The translations under genes and the position numbers were made by a program. The notes below the pieces were generated by a model. The model ran no database searches. It was not told where the DNA came from and worked only from the letters and a program-made list of their open reading frames with translations. A DNA stretch of 64,000 nucleotides. Source: Gp6-AA40 sp035293405 (GTDB lineage Bacteria; Acidobacteriota; Vicinamibacteria; Vicinamibacterales; UBA2999). The stretch lies in NCBI GenBank assembly GCA_035293405.1, contig DATDOE010000079.1, positions 81,977-145,976 of the forward strand, given 5' to 3'. Numbering within the stretch: position 1 is the first letter of the stretch; each line of letters starts with the position of its first letter. Positions 25,951 to 35,485 of this stretch are shown here, piece after piece.

Positions 25951-26922
25951 TTATTTGAATCCACCGCCGATGGTCGAGCCGCCAAATGCGTGAAAACCCC
26001 AGGTCCACCCCACTGCAAGAACTCTCGCGTCGTGGGTATTGGCGCCCTTGATGAAGTCGCCATACGACACCTCGACGGACGCGCCCCGCATGATCTGCAG
26101 CGACACGCCGGTGGCCCAGCGCCACTCCCGGGTCGCCGCCGACTGGTCGTGACCCTCGAAGTGTTCATGCGTACCGAACGCGATGTCCGACCACTCGAAC
26201 CCGCCGTGCACCCGGCGCCACGTCGTGCTGCCCTGCAGCGTGACGCGTCCGAAGAAGACGCCGGCCTCGACCATCGCGCGGCTGCGATTAAGCGATACGT
26301 CGTGCACGGGCCGTTCGACGATCGAGTAGCCGTAGAGGCCTTGAAGATACCCCTTGGCCGCCCCGTCGGCGAGCAGAATGCGGCCGACACTGGCGCCGAA
26401 CTCGAGCTGTTTCAGCTTCAGCCCCTGCGCCGCATGGGCCAGTACCTCATAATCTGCCACAGGCGTGGTGAACACCGTGAACGGTGTCACGGCCCACACG
26501 CCGGCGCCAAGCATGTAGCGCCCCCCCACCTGCAGGTCCTGGGCCGTGGCGTGAAAGCTGCCGTCGTCGGCCGGCCCCGGATGGGGAAACGCGCCGCTGT
26601 ACCGGGGCGAGATGAACGCCAGCGAGCCGCTCACCGCGAGACGGGGGCTCACGCCCACGTCCCCCGAGAGGACGAGCGCCTGCGACTGCACGCGTCCGAA
26701 GTCCAGCGAGTTCGTCTGGAAGTCCACGCGCCGGACGATCTCGAGCGGCGTGAGCGTCGGCTCGGTCAGGTTGGAAAACAGGTGGCGGTCCGCGTCGAGC
26801 CACTGATAGACGGCCCCGACGGTGGCCTCACCCTGTGGCGGGCCCCACGGTGCCTGGGCGTACGCGAGCGATGGCAGGAGCCCGGTCAGCACGACGGCAA
26901 GCCCACGGGCGGATAGCCGCAT
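25951..26922 (-). CDS. Outer-membrane beta-barrel-like protein
   Basis: 323 residues from ATG 26922, which has AGGAGG eight bases upstream. A signal peptide (about 1-23, ending in LAYAQ) is followed by alternating hydrophobic/polar strands typical of a barrel, with aromatic residues near strand ends (FGASVGRILLADGAAKGYLQ, WRWATGVSLQIM). Its last residue is Lys rather than the usual Phe. Likely role is an outer-membrane pore or sensor for the exported proteins encoded downstream. It leads a three-gene operon. Confidence 0.65.
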   Translation of the reverse strand: MRLSARGLAVVLTGLLPSLAYAQAPWGPPQGEATVGAVYQWLDADRHLFSNLTEPTLTPLEIVRRVDFQTNSLDFGRVQSQALVLSGDVGVSPRLAVSGSLAFISPRYSGAFPHPGPADDGSFHATAQDLQVGGRYMLGAGVWAVTPFTVFTTPVADYEVLAHAAQGLKLKQLEFGASVGRILLADGAAKGYLQGLYGYSIVERPVHDVSLNRSRAMVEAGVFFGRVTLQGSTTWRRVHGGFEWSDIAFGTHEHFEGHDQSAATREWRWATGVSLQIMRGASVEVSYGDFIKGANTHDARVLAVGWTWGFHAFGGSTIGGGFK

Positions 26923-27101
26923 CTTCAACACCTCCTAGGCCCGGTCGAACGGTGGGACAGACCGGGTACTGATGAACGCGGAATCCGTGGACGGATTGGC
27001 TCACGTCGCGAAATCGGTGGCACTGCCCTCAAATTCTCGTCGATCATGTGCAACAGCGAGGGATAATCCACGAGGTCGCGCCGCTGCACGACCCCCTTTC
27101 C

Positions 27102-27695
27102 ATGAGCGACGATGCGCCCCCGGACGTCACCCGTCTGCTCCAGGCGTGGAACGACGGCCAGCACGGAGCGCTCGATGCGCTGATGCCGATCGTGTACGGC
27201 GAGCTGCACCGCCTCGCGAAAAGGTCGCTTCGCCGCGAGCGTCCCGATCACACGCTACAGGCCACCGCGCTGGTCAACGAAGCGTACGTGCGGCTGGTCG
27301 GACAGACGCGCATGCGGTGGCAGAACCGCGCGCAGTTCTTCGGCACCGCCGCCCAGTTCATGCGTCGCATTCTGGTGGACCACGCCCGCGATCGACTCTC
27401 GGCCAAGCGTGGCTCCGGTGCGCCGCGCATCGAGCTAGACGAAGCGATTCTCGCGACGCAGGAGCGCGGGATCGATCTGCTGGCGCTCGACGCCGCCCTC
27501 GAACGTCTCGAGCACCTCGACGCCCGACAGGGCCGGCTCGTGGTGCTGCGGTTCTTCGGAGGCCTCACGATCGAAGAAGCCGCCGAGGTGCTCGAGATCT
27601 CGCCGGCGACGGCCAAGCGTGAATGGGTCACCGCGCGGATGTGGCTCCGGCGCGAGCTGGCCGGCCTCGGCGACGAGGCAGGAGCTGACGCGTGA
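27102..27695 (+). CDS. ECF sigma factor (Acidobacteria-type, kinase-linked)
   Basis: 197 residues from ATG 27102. Region 2 (about 10-95) includes ELHRLAKRSLRRERPDHTL and ATALVNEAYVRL, and region 4 (about 130-185) includes LRFFGGLTIEEAAEVL and SPATAKREWVTARMWL. This is the ECF subfamily commonly coupled to Ser/Thr kinases in Acidobacteria and Planctomycetes. It overlaps the kinase gene by four bases (GTGA), so the kinase probably controls it. Confidence 0.92.
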   Translation: MSDDAPPDVTRLLQAWNDGQHGALDALMPIVYGELHRLAKRSLRRERPDHTLQATALVNEAYVRLVGQTRMRWQNRAQFFGTAAQFMRRILVDHARDRLSAKRGSGAPRIELDEAILATQERGIDLLALDAALERLEHLDARQGRLVVLRFFGGLTIEEAAEVLEISPATAKREWVTARMWLRRELAGLGDEAGADA

Positions 27696-30436
27696 CGCCC
27701 GAGCGCTGGCGGGAGATCAAGCGGGCGCTCTCCGAGGTCGTGGCCCTGCCGCCGGCGGACCGTGAGGCGTACCTGCTTGGACTGCGTGAGCAGGATCCGG
27801 ACGTCGCGCGCGAGGTCGAGAGCCTCCTGCCTCACGACACCGAATCGCATTTCCTCGATCGACCGGCGATTGCGATCCCGGGGCTGACCGCCGGCGCCAC
27901 GTTCGGCCCGTACCTGCTCGAGTCGGCGCTCGGCGAGGGCGGGATGGGGATGGTGTACCTCGCCCGCGACACTACGCTCGACCGGCCCGTGGCGCTCAAG
28001 TTTCTGTCGCGCGCACTCGAAGACGATGAGGATGCGCGCCGCCGCTTCCTGCGCGAGGCCAAAGCCGCCGCCGCGCTCGATCACCCGTACATCTGCAAGA
28101 TCTACCAGACCGGCGAACACGGCGGCCGTCCGTTCATCGCCATGGAGTACGTGCGCGGCGAAACGCTGCGGCAGGGGCTGGATGCCGGCCCGCTGCTGCT
28201 CGCCGACGCGCTCCGAATCGTCGTAGAAGTGTTGGAGGCGCTCGAGACCGCGCACGCGGCACAGATCGTCCACCGCGATCTGAAGCCGTCGAACATCATG
28301 CTCACGGCCGACGGGCACGTAAAGGTGCTCGACTTCGGCCTCGCCAAGCGCGTCGAAGCGCCGGAATACGCGAATACGGAGTCGGCGCTGACCGATGCCG
28401 GCACCGTGCAGGGGACGGTGGCCTACATGTCGCCCGAGCAGGTGCGCGGCGAGAACGTCGATCTGCGGTCCGACCTCTTTTCGGTGGGCGTGGTCCTGCA
28501 CGAATGCCTGACCGGCGGCAACCCTTTCCTCGCCCGTTCGTCCCTGGAAACCGCGTCGCAAATCCTGCACTACGCTCCGCCAGTCCCCTCAGCGGCAAGC
28601 GCGGATGTCCCTCCGGTGCTCGATCGAATCGTGCAGCGTCTTCTCGCCAAACCTGTGGAGGAGCGATACGCCTCGGCCGCAGACCTCCGCGTGGACCTCG
28701 CGCGGGTCCGCGACGCCGTCGAACGCGGAGAGCCGCTGCCCGATGAGGCGCCAGCGACGCCGGTTCCGCCGGTGCGCGCGTTCGTGAGCCGCCGGACCGC
28801 GATTGGCACGCTGGCCGCTGGCGCGGCCCTCGCGCTGGGCGGCGCATGGCGGTGGAGGGCTGGGGCTGGGCGCCCCAAGTCGCTCGCCGTTTTGCCGTTC
28901 ATCAAGGACGACAACTCGCCCGACTATCTGGCGACCGGCATCCCGATCGAGGTGACGCGAAGGCTCAGCAACGCCGGCGTGCGCGTGATTCCGTGGGAGA
29001 CCGCGATGCGGTTTCGCGAGACGAGCAGCGCAGTGGACGTGGCGGCGAAGCTGGGCGTGACCTCAGTCCTGATTGGGAGCCTTCAGACGATCAGCGAGCG
29101 GCTGCGGGTGAACGTGTCGCTCGTCGATGGCTCGTCGGGGTTCGTCTCGTGGTCGGAGGAGCAGGAATTCGGCCTGCCGGACCTCTTCGACGTGCAGACG
29201 CGCATCGCACAGCGGCTGGCCGAGTCGCTCGGGTATCAGCTGACCGGCGACGTCACCGCAACGCTGGCCCGGTCGGAGTCGTCAAGTACGGAGGCATGGG
29301 ACTTCTATTTGCAAGGCGCCCGGTATCTCTACGATCCCAACGGCGGCAAGCAGGAGCTCGTCGTCGCGCTCGCATATTTCGAAAAGGCGCTGGCGCTGGA
29401 CCCTGGGCTCGTCGCGGCGCACGTGGGCGCTGGTGCGGTACGGCTGGAAACGCACTGGAATGGCTGGGGTGGTGGAGAAGCCGGCCTGACGCTCGCGGCC
29501 AGGAACTTCGCAGAGGCCTACGCGCGCGACCCAAAGGACATGCGCGCGTGGCGCGGCCGTATGTTGATCGAGTTCTACCGTGGCAACGGCAACGAGGCGC
29601 TCAACCTGAGCGAGCAGGCGGCGCACGCCGGTGGACAGGAGATCGAGACGCTGCTGGCCCGCGCCGAAGCCTTCGCCGACACCGGCCCGTCCGATCTCGC
29701 GTTGCCATTCCTCAACCGCGTGCTCGAGTTGGACCAGGGGAACCAGGCGGCGGCATGGCTGAGGCTCCCGGCGCTCTCTCAGAGCGACAGGCTGAGGGAG
29801 ACGGTGACGGCGGCGCTCGACTATCACAGGCGCTTTGGCGACGACGTCTGGGTGGCGGTGGTGCACTCGAACGCGCTGGCACAGCTGAACGACGTCAACG
29901 GCGCCAGCGCCGTACTCGAGCCATTCGTCGATCGCCTGATGACGCCGTCACTCCAGGCCGAGAACGTGACCTCATTCGAGCTCGCCGCTGTGATCGGCGC
30001 CGGCGTGTTCGCGGCGGGAACCGGCCGTGTTGCGCGCGCGCAGGAGCTGTGGCGCCGGGGGCTCGAACTGACGCTCGAAGGCCAGCAGGAAGACGCCGAC
30101 AGCGGCGTGCTGAAGCTGTTCGCGTCGAGTTTCAGGGGGTTCGCGGGCGACGCCACGTTTCCGGTCGAGGCCGAGCGAACCATGAAGGAGATTGCGGCCA
30201 CCAGCCTCAACCCGTGGGTCCTGGTGTATCTCGCCTTGGCCCACGGCTACCGCGGCGACACCGTGCGAGCGCTCGAAGTGCTGCGGTACGGCCTGTCGCA
30301 TGGGCGCCTGACGGGTCGCGTGTGGCTGACCGTGTGGGCGCCCGCGCTGAAGGACGCGCCGGGGTTTGCCGAACTGCTGCGCGACTACGACCGGGAAGCG
30401 GAACGGAGGCGCCGCCGCTACGGCCGCGCCTCCTGA
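27692..30436 (+). CDS. Transmembrane Ser/Thr protein kinase with TolB-like and TPR domains
   Basis: 914 residues with a GTG start overlapping the sigma gene. Kinase domain about 70-345: glycine loop GEGGMGMVYL, K103 in the VAIK-type motif, catalytic D196 in HRDLKPSN, metal D214 in LDFG, and the MSPEQ activation segment. One transmembrane helix lies near 370-390 (TLAAGAALALGGAW). The extracytoplasmic part starts with a TolB-N-like domain (SLAVLPFIKDD) and continues with TPR-like helices. All catalytic residues are intact. It likely senses an envelope signal and regulates the coupled ECF sigma factor. Confidence 0.92.
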   Translation: MTPERWREIKRALSEVVALPPADREAYLLGLREQDPDVAREVESLLPHDTESHFLDRPAIAIPGLTAGATFGPYLLESALGEGGMGMVYLARDTTLDRPVALKFLSRALEDDEDARRRFLREAKAAAALDHPYICKIYQTGEHGGRPFIAMEYVRGETLRQGLDAGPLLLADALRIVVEVLEALETAHAAQIVHRDLKPSNIMLTADGHVKVLDFGLAKRVEAPEYANTESALTDAGTVQGTVAYMSPEQVRGENVDLRSDLFSVGVVLHECLTGGNPFLARSSLETASQILHYAPPVPSAASADVPPVLDRIVQRLLAKPVEERYASAADLRVDLARVRDAVERGEPLPDEAPATPVPPVRAFVSRRTAIGTLAAGAALALGGAWRWRAGAGRPKSLAVLPFIKDDNSPDYLATGIPIEVTRRLSNAGVRVIPWETAMRFRETSSAVDVAAKLGVTSVLIGSLQTISERLRVNVSLVDGSSGFVSWSEEQEFGLPDLFDVQTRIAQRLAESLGYQLTGDVTATLARSESSSTEAWDFYLQGARYLYDPNGGKQELVVALAYFEKALALDPGLVAAHVGAGAVRLETHWNGWGGGEAGLTLAARNFAEAYARDPKDMRAWRGRMLIEFYRGNGNEALNLSEQAAHAGGQEIETLLARAEAFADTGPSDLALPFLNRVLELDQGNQAAAWLRLPALSQSDRLRETVTAALDYHRRFGDDVWVAVVHSNALAQLNDVNGASAVLEPFVDRLMTPSLQAENVTSFELAAVIGAGVFAAGTGRVARAQELWRRGLELTLEGQQEDADSGVLKLFASSFRGFAGDATFPVEAERTMKEIAATSLNPWVLVYLALAHGYRGDTVRALEVLRYGLSHGRLTGRVWLTVWAPALKDAPGFAELLRDYDREAERRRRRYGRAS

Positions 30437-30449
30437 TCGTTCTCGAGAC

Positions 30450-31394
30450 CTACTGTCCGGTCACCTTCGTCCGCGTACTGAAGAAGATGTCACCGGCTCC
30501 TTCAACGCCTGGCCGTGTCGTGCCGAAATAGAGCGTCGTCCCGCCCCACGAGAGGTACGGACGCGTCTCGTTGGCGAGGCTGTTCACGTTCGGGCCGAGG
30601 TTGATGGGAGTGGACCACGGATCGGACGTGGTCAGCCGCGTGGCCGACCAGATGTCGAGCCCGCCGGAGCCGCCGGCTCGATTGGAGTCGAAGAACATCT
30701 CGAGCGCATCCCGGCGCACGCTGGGCCGGAAGTCGTTCACGGACGTGTTCACCCACGGAACGAGTGCGGGTGCCGCGATCACGCCCTCGGCAGACACTGG
30801 GCTCGCGTAGATGTCAGCGTCGCCGGCCAGCACGCCGGGCGCCTCGGCCGTGAAGCCGCCTGCTCGCGTGCTCGAGAAGTAGAGCGCGCCGCCATTCTCA
30901 TCGGCAACGAAGAACGGACTCGCTTCTTCGGCCGCGCTGTTGACCGTGCAGTCCAGATGCTCGGGCTCATCCCACCCGCGCTTGACGTGATGGCGCGCGA
31001 CGTAGATGTCGCCCCCGCCGCAACCGCCGGCCTTGGTGCTGACGAACAGCAGGGTATGGCGATCGGTCAGCGGCGTCGGGCAGAACTCGTCTGCTGTGGT
31101 GTTGATCGGCGAACCGAGATTGACTGGCGCTCCGAACGGATCGTCCGCGCTCTCGCGATACGCCGCCCAGATGTCGAGCCCACCCTGGCCCCCGGGTCGA
31201 TTCGACGCCATGTAGAGTGTCAGCCCGTCCTTGCTTGGAGCCGGGCACCCGTCCTGAGACACCGTGTTTAGTGCCGAGTCCGTGCCCGGCACACTTTCCA
31301 GGCTGACGGCCTGCGACCAGTCCTCGAACTCCATCGCTCCCGCCAGCGCGCCGGCCAGCAGCACGCCGGCTGCGACCATTCCCATCGTCCGCAT
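30450..31394 (-). CDS. Exported PD40/WD40-like propeller protein
   Basis: 314 residues from ATG 31394, which has GGAGG five bases upstream; an upstream ATG would lengthen a weak N-terminus. A short signal peptide (MRTMGMVAAGVLLAGALAG) precedes repeated PD40 units of the form DGLTLYMASNRPGGQGGLDIW (also LYFSSTRAG and EMFFDSNRAGG). These form a TolB-type beta propeller that binds proteins or substrates. It converges with the kinase gene. Function unassigned. Confidence 0.8.
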   Translation of the reverse strand: MRTMGMVAAGVLLAGALAGAMEFEDWSQAVSLESVPGTDSALNTVSQDGCPAPSKDGLTLYMASNRPGGQGGLDIWAAYRESADDPFGAPVNLGSPINTTADEFCPTPLTDRHTLLFVSTKAGGCGGGDIYVARHHVKRGWDEPEHLDCTVNSAAEEASPFFVADENGGALYFSSTRAGGFTAEAPGVLAGDADIYASPVSAEGVIAAPALVPWVNTSVNDFRPSVRRDALEMFFDSNRAGGSGGLDIWSATRLTTSDPWSTPINLGPNVNSLANETRPYLSWGGTTLYFGTTRPGVEGAGDIFFSTRTKVTGQ

Positions 31395-31976
31395 GTGAGC
31401 CTCCATCGGACTGTCCCTCGCGTCGGGCGAGTGAGACCGTCCAATGTCACACGCGGAATTCACCGGGAAACAGGCTCACTCCATTCGCTGAAGGTCCACC
31501 TCGCCGGCATACCGAGTGATCCTCCCGACGGGGGGTGTCCGAAATGTGGATACAAACTTCGGACACCGATCCGTCCCGTCGTCACCGCGGACTCGCGATC
31601 TGCCATGGAATTCTCTTCGGAAACGACTTCCCAGGGCTCACGCCGCCGTGACCAGCCAGTTGCGAATTCCGTCCCTAACACCCAGCCACGTCGTCAAGGC
31701 CGACGCAGGATCGTTCAACGTCAGCGTTTTGAGGCAGTTCCGCAGCACCGCCGTCGCGATTCGGACGGCGACTCCTTCTTCTCAGCCCAATACGCCAATC
31801 GCGTCGTTTTCCCTTAAAGCAAAACCTTCTTCACTCGTTCGAATGTCCTCGTGAATGACATTCGCCAGAGCTGCAGCGTCTGCCGCCGCGGTGCCGTTTG
31901 CGGCAGGCCGTGCCATCATCACGGGCCACGAGTGCCGCGATCGCGCCGTGCCCTGCGCCAGCACCGCCGGACTGAG
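31395..31976. other. Intergenic region with a perfect inverted repeat
   Basis: About 580 bases without a convincing gene. GTGTCCGAA (31535-31543) and TTCGGACAC (31558-31566) are perfect inverted repeats 14 bases apart, a possible regulator-binding site. The rest shows nothing recognisable. Confidence 0.5.
31535..31566. promoter_or_regulatory. Perfect inverted repeat, possible operator
   Basis: Nine-base arms (GTGTCCGAA / TTCGGACAC) with a 14-base AT-richer spacer. It lies about 140 bases upstream of the PD40 gene on the minus strand. No T run follows, so a terminator is unlikely; the arm pattern resembles activator binding sites, but the regulator is unknown. Confidence 0.4.
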
Positions 31977-32420
31977 ATGACCGATCGACGAGTTCGAACA
32001 CCTCGGATTGGCGCGCTGCCGCCGCGCTATTCGTTCTTGCTCAACCCGCACGCGAACGAGCGATTCACGCGCTGCCCTCGATGTAAGGCGGCGACACGAC
32101 TTCGGAAGATCCCGCTCGTCGTTCACGTCGATTCGTTCGGCCTCGCGTTGCTGCGGAAGACATGCCGGCTGTGCGTCGTGTGCGAGATGCTCATAGCGCA
32201 CGAGACGGAAATGAACCGAGTGATCGACGGGTTGGCGGCTCAGTCAGGCACTCGGCCAGGCTACGTGGTCCTTGGCACGGTCGGGTCTGGAACCTGGCGA
32301 GACGGCCTCTGCGGCGACGGGACGATTCAACGAGTGAAGGACGACATGGCGGACTTCAAGGCCTACATGCGAGTCGAGATCACGCCTCGGCACTGGTCAC
32401 AAGCGCGCACGGCGGACTGA
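31977..32420 (+). CDS. Conserved zinc-ribbon-like hypothetical protein
   Basis: 147 residues. Residues 30-75 carry two CxxC-type pairs, one in RFTRCPRCKAATRLRK and one in TCRLCVVCEML, which should bind a zinc ion. The stretch YSFLLNPHANERFTRCP and the HVDSF/IAHETEMN elements are features I recall in a conserved hypothetical family in Acidobacteria and related phyla. The remaining region (about 80-147) has a GLGTVGSGTW-like strand pattern. Biological role not known. Confidence 0.7.
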   Translation: MTDRRVRTPRIGALPPRYSFLLNPHANERFTRCPRCKAATRLRKIPLVVHVDSFGLALLRKTCRLCVVCEMLIAHETEMNRVIDGLAAQSGTRPGYVVLGTVGSGTWRDGLCGDGTIQRVKDDMADFKAYMRVEITPRHWSQARTAD

Positions 32421-32496
32421 TCGTCTAATGCTGCCGCCGGAGGCAGTGTACCAACTGTCCGCAGCTTTGTAAGGCTCGATCAGAGTCCTGCGCCTC

Positions 32497-33609
32497 TCAA
32501 ACGAGCGAGCAGGCTTGGTTTTGTCGAGTGCGCCTCGCGCAGCGCACGCAGGCGGCCGACGACCTCCGCGCTCTTGCCTTCACGCATGCCTCACGCAGAT
32601 CTTTGAGCAGAGTAACTGCGGCGTCATAGTCGCCGGGGCGCCGCGTGGCAACGAGCGCCTCGACGCGCCGCCACGCGTCGGCGGTCCGCTTCACCAGGCC
32701 GTTCAGGTAACGATTACGAGCCGCGGTCTCCTCGCGCTCGCGCCGCGCCTGCTCTTTGGCGTCGTGCGCACGAGCAACCCTTTGGCGCTGTTCCGCAAAC
32801 GCCGCCGCGCGCGCACGCAATGCACCGGCCGTGCGCCGCCGCGCCGCCGCCGCCACGACCCGCGTCGTCTCGCGGTGGAACCGGCGTATCAACTCCGCAC
32901 TGACGCGCGCGTCTCCACGAGCCACCCGACCGAGCAGCGCCACCTTGTCCCGCGCATCGAGTGTCGAGATCCACCGATCGATGTCCCGCTCCAAAGACAC
33001 TGACGATGGTCGCGCACTCCCTTCGATGGCCGCCGCGATCAGGTCGCGATCGAGGCCCATGACGTCGATGAAGGTCTCGAGGGCCGGCGAAGGCGTCTCG
33101 AGATCATCCGGACGGGATGGTTCGATGACGCCATCGCGAACCTCGCCTTGCTGTACCCCGAGCAGCCACGCGAGGTAGAGAGCACGTTCGTCGCCGCGTC
33201 CGATATCGCTCCGAAGCGCGACCAACGATGACAGCCAGCCTCGTCCATCGTCTGCATCATCAAAGTCGTCCCTCTCAACAGACACGGCGACGATGACGTC
33301 GGCACCCTTCGAAACGATCTCCAATGATTGTCCCGTTCCGTATCGCCGCAACAATTTCACGTCGACCGCGCTCTTCGGATAACGAAACGACAGCTCGACA
33401 ACGTGCCAGTGAGCGAAATACAGCAAGGCGTCAAAGTACTTCGCGAGCAGATCGCGCGGATTCGCCTTTAGGTCTCCAAACGTGTAGTGGTTGGTGAAGC
33501 GCGTCCGGGAGATCACTGCGCGGCTCGAAATCGCCCGCAGTTCCTGTATCTGCCGGTGTGTGAGCAGCCGATCAATCGCCTGAAACTCGTAGTACTAGTA
33601 CTCGCTCAT
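32497..33609 (-). pseudogene. Conserved hypothetical gene interrupted by an in-frame TAG (MSEY-stop-YYEF)
   Basis: The frame from ATG 33609 reads MSEY, then TAG (33595-33597), then YYEFQAIDRLLTHRQIQELR and continues open to 32497 (about 370 residues). Homologues I recall begin MSEYQYYEF, so the stop replaces a glutamine codon (CAG to TAG). The body has a segment ANPRDLLAKYFDALLYFAHW and, later, a long basic coiled coil (REREETAARNRYLNGLVK). A GTG at 33516 could restart translation without the conserved N-terminus. Either a recent pseudogene or a readthrough gene; function unknown. Confidence 0.75.
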
Positions 33610-33663
33610 GATGCTGTCACGGTCGCTGTGAGGTGCGACAGTGCTCCCATGCGATCGCAGGCC

Positions 33664-33978
33664 TCAGATCGGTGGGCTGCTACCGCGACTCGCATGCCAA
33701 AGCGCGAGGATCTCAAGACGGTGTGGCGGTTCCGCGATGAGGCGGTAGTACAGATCGTACCGAATCCGTACGAGGTGCACGCGGCGGACCCCGAGCAGCT
33801 TCGTACTTCGAGCGCGACTGCCGACGTTGGGTTGAAGAGTCAACAGTGAAACGGCCCGATCGAGGTCTTCTCGAAATGCGTGCGGGGCTTTGGGCCGATT
33901 CGTGCGCCACCACTCGGCAGCAGCATGAATCTGTTCAGCGGCGAGCGCGCTGACGACAACGGGGAGCGGACCACTCAC
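33664..33978 (-). CDS. ParE/RelE-type toxin
   Basis: 104 residues with the ParE fold pattern: an N-terminal AAEQIHAAAEWW helix, the middle AFREDLDRAVSLL helix, and the C-terminal LVRIRYDLYYRLI and LALWHASRG strands. ParE-type toxins act on gyrase or, in RelE relatives, cleave mRNA on ribosomes. Its start overlaps the antitoxin stop by four bases (ATGA at 33975-33978). The target is not inferable from the sequence. Confidence 0.85.
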   Translation of the reverse strand: MSGPLPVVVSALAAEQIHAAAEWWRTNRPKAPHAFREDLDRAVSLLTLQPNVGSRARSTKLLGVRRVHLVRIRYDLYYRLIAEPPHRLEILALWHASRGSSPPI

Positions 33979-34193
33979 TCGCGACTGCGAAGTTCGGCGA
34001 GCACCTGCTCAACCGGCACCGTCTGTCCGCGCTCACACTGGGCGATCGCTTTCAGCAGCATCTGTTCGGTGGCCGCATCCGCCTCGAAGCTTTCATCTTC
34101 GTCGCGTGCGATCACCGTCACCGAGGCCCCTTCCGGCAGCTCTGCATCCAACTCCACGCGCCCGTGTACGACTTTGCCCGACGCGATCTGCAT
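33975..34193 (-). CDS. Antitoxin partner of the ParE-type toxin
   Basis: 72 residues from ATG 34193; the frame stays open upstream into the dispersed repeat, but that part is not protein-like. The N-terminus has a short beta segment (MQIASGKVVHGRVELDAE) as in AbrB-like or addiction-module proteins, and the acidic C-terminal helix (EQMLLKAIAQCERGQ) is typical of the toxin-neutralising tail. It precedes and overlaps the toxin gene. Confidence 0.75.
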   Translation of the reverse strand: MQIASGKVVHGRVELDAELPEGASVTVIARDEDESFEADAATEQMLLKAIAQCERGQTVPVEQVLAELRSRE

Positions 34194-34318
34194 ACGGACA
34201 TTGTAGCCCTGCAAGGAGCGGATCTCGCGACTTCGCGAAGCGTCCGCCGGAATGTCTCCTTGAAGCCCACGTGGGCTATTTCTGGGCTCCTCGCCGTGAG
34301 CACCACGAAAGACCATCG

Positions 34319-34497
34319 TTTCGAGTGACATCTCGAGTGACATTGCGCTGGCAACAACGGCAAGCGCCGGCAACGCGGCGAAAGTGGCTGAAGAACCCAA
34401 ACCGGGTCAGTGCGGAAATCTGAAGGAGTTGGCGAAGCCTGGCGATTAGCGGCAACTGGTTGAAAACCGTTTGCGCTGACTCCCTGCCTCCCAGCCA
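34319..34497. repeat. Dispersed repeat, copy B
   Basis: About 178 bases closely similar to copy A, with a doubled head TTTCGAGTGACATCTCGAGT and the tail GACTCCCTGCCTCCCAGCCA. It lies upstream of the toxin-antitoxin genes. A related GAGTGACATTTCGAGTGACA fragment follows at about 34558-34580. Confidence 0.65.
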
Positions 34498-34733
34498 ACT
34501 TCGGTCGGTCCACAATTACTGAGTGTTTCCGCTGCTCCTCGGCGAAAACACGACCCCGAGTGACATTTCGAGTGACATTTCAGGCGGGCATCAGCTCGCG
34601 CTCTCGATCTGGTTCCTGATTTTTCTTCGGGTTCTCGGCGGTTGAGGGCACGTCCGATCGCGAATGGGAGCACCTCCTCTCGGCCCGTGGCGCCCGTGCG
34701 CCTAGCACGCTACGTGTGCTATCGTCCTAGAGG

Positions 34734-35023
34734 ATGATTCGGACGTTTGCTGACACGCCACCGAGGGTATCTGGAACGGTGTCAACAGCAAAGCCGCCAG
34801 GAGGATCCCCAAGGAGCTGTGGCCCGCCGTTCGGCGCAAGCTCGACCAGATTGACTCGGTGACGACGGTCGACGACTTGCGGGTACCGCCCGGGAATCGG
34901 CTGCACGCGCTCACACTCGACCTTGCGGGATACCACGCAATTCGCGTGAACGATCAATACCGCATCGTGTTTCGCTTCGAAGGCCAAGACGCGTTCGACG
35001 TTCACTGCACCGACTATCACTGA
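34734..35023 (+). pseudogene. higB-type toxin gene with single-base frameshift
   Basis: The first codons read MIRTFADT. After about 34755 the reading frame must shift by one base to give the rest of a HigB/RelE toxin: TEGIWNGVNSKAARRIPKEL, then LDLAGYHAIRVNDQYRIVF and a final DVHCTDYH. Length 290 bases is not a multiple of three, consistent with a one-base deletion relative to the family. The adjacent antitoxin starts ten bases downstream. An active toxin would need frameshifting. Confidence 0.75.
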
Positions 35024-35032
35024 GGCCCTCAC

Positions 35033-35341
35033 ATGTTGCCCTCTCATCGTCCCCCAACCCACCCGGGTGAGATGCTCCTCAAGGAATTCCTCGAGCCGCT
35101 CGGTGTGTCGCAAGTCGACGCTGCCAACCGGATGAACATTCCGTTCCAACGTCTCAACGCGATTGTGAAGGGGCGCCGGAGCGTGAGCGCCGACACCGCG
35201 CTCTTGCTCGAGGCGCTGACACGCTGGGACGCGCAAATCTGGCTCACGCTGCAGGCGAAGTGGGACCTGTGGCATGCCCTGCGCACCCGAGGCCACCGTC
35301 CGAGGGTGAAAGCGTTGCCGAAACTGGCGGCATCGCGCTGA
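35033..35341 (+). CDS. higA: HigA-family antitoxin (XRE helix-turn-helix)
   Basis: 102 residues. HigA signature: a HPGEMLLKEFLEPLGVSQ start, a helix-turn-helix in AANRMNIPFQRLNAIVKGRR, and SADTALLLEALTRWDAQIWL. It binds the operon promoter and neutralises HigB. Its gene order after the toxin (higB then higA) is typical. The sequence is intact although the partner toxin gene is frameshifted. Confidence 0.9.
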   Translation: MLPSHRPPTHPGEMLLKEFLEPLGVSQVDAANRMNIPFQRLNAIVKGRRSVSADTALLLEALTRWDAQIWLTLQAKWDLWHALRTRGHRPRVKALPKLAASR

Positions 35342-35485
35342 CTCCCTCCAGGTTCTGTACCGCAACGACGGGTGGCCTCGAAGAGACACGTGTCGAAGGC
35401 CCTTGGGACGGAGCCTGACAGTCTCGGCGTCCATGCGCTGTGAAGACGACGTCGCCCGTGTCCGACGTGATCGTTGCGGAGCAAC

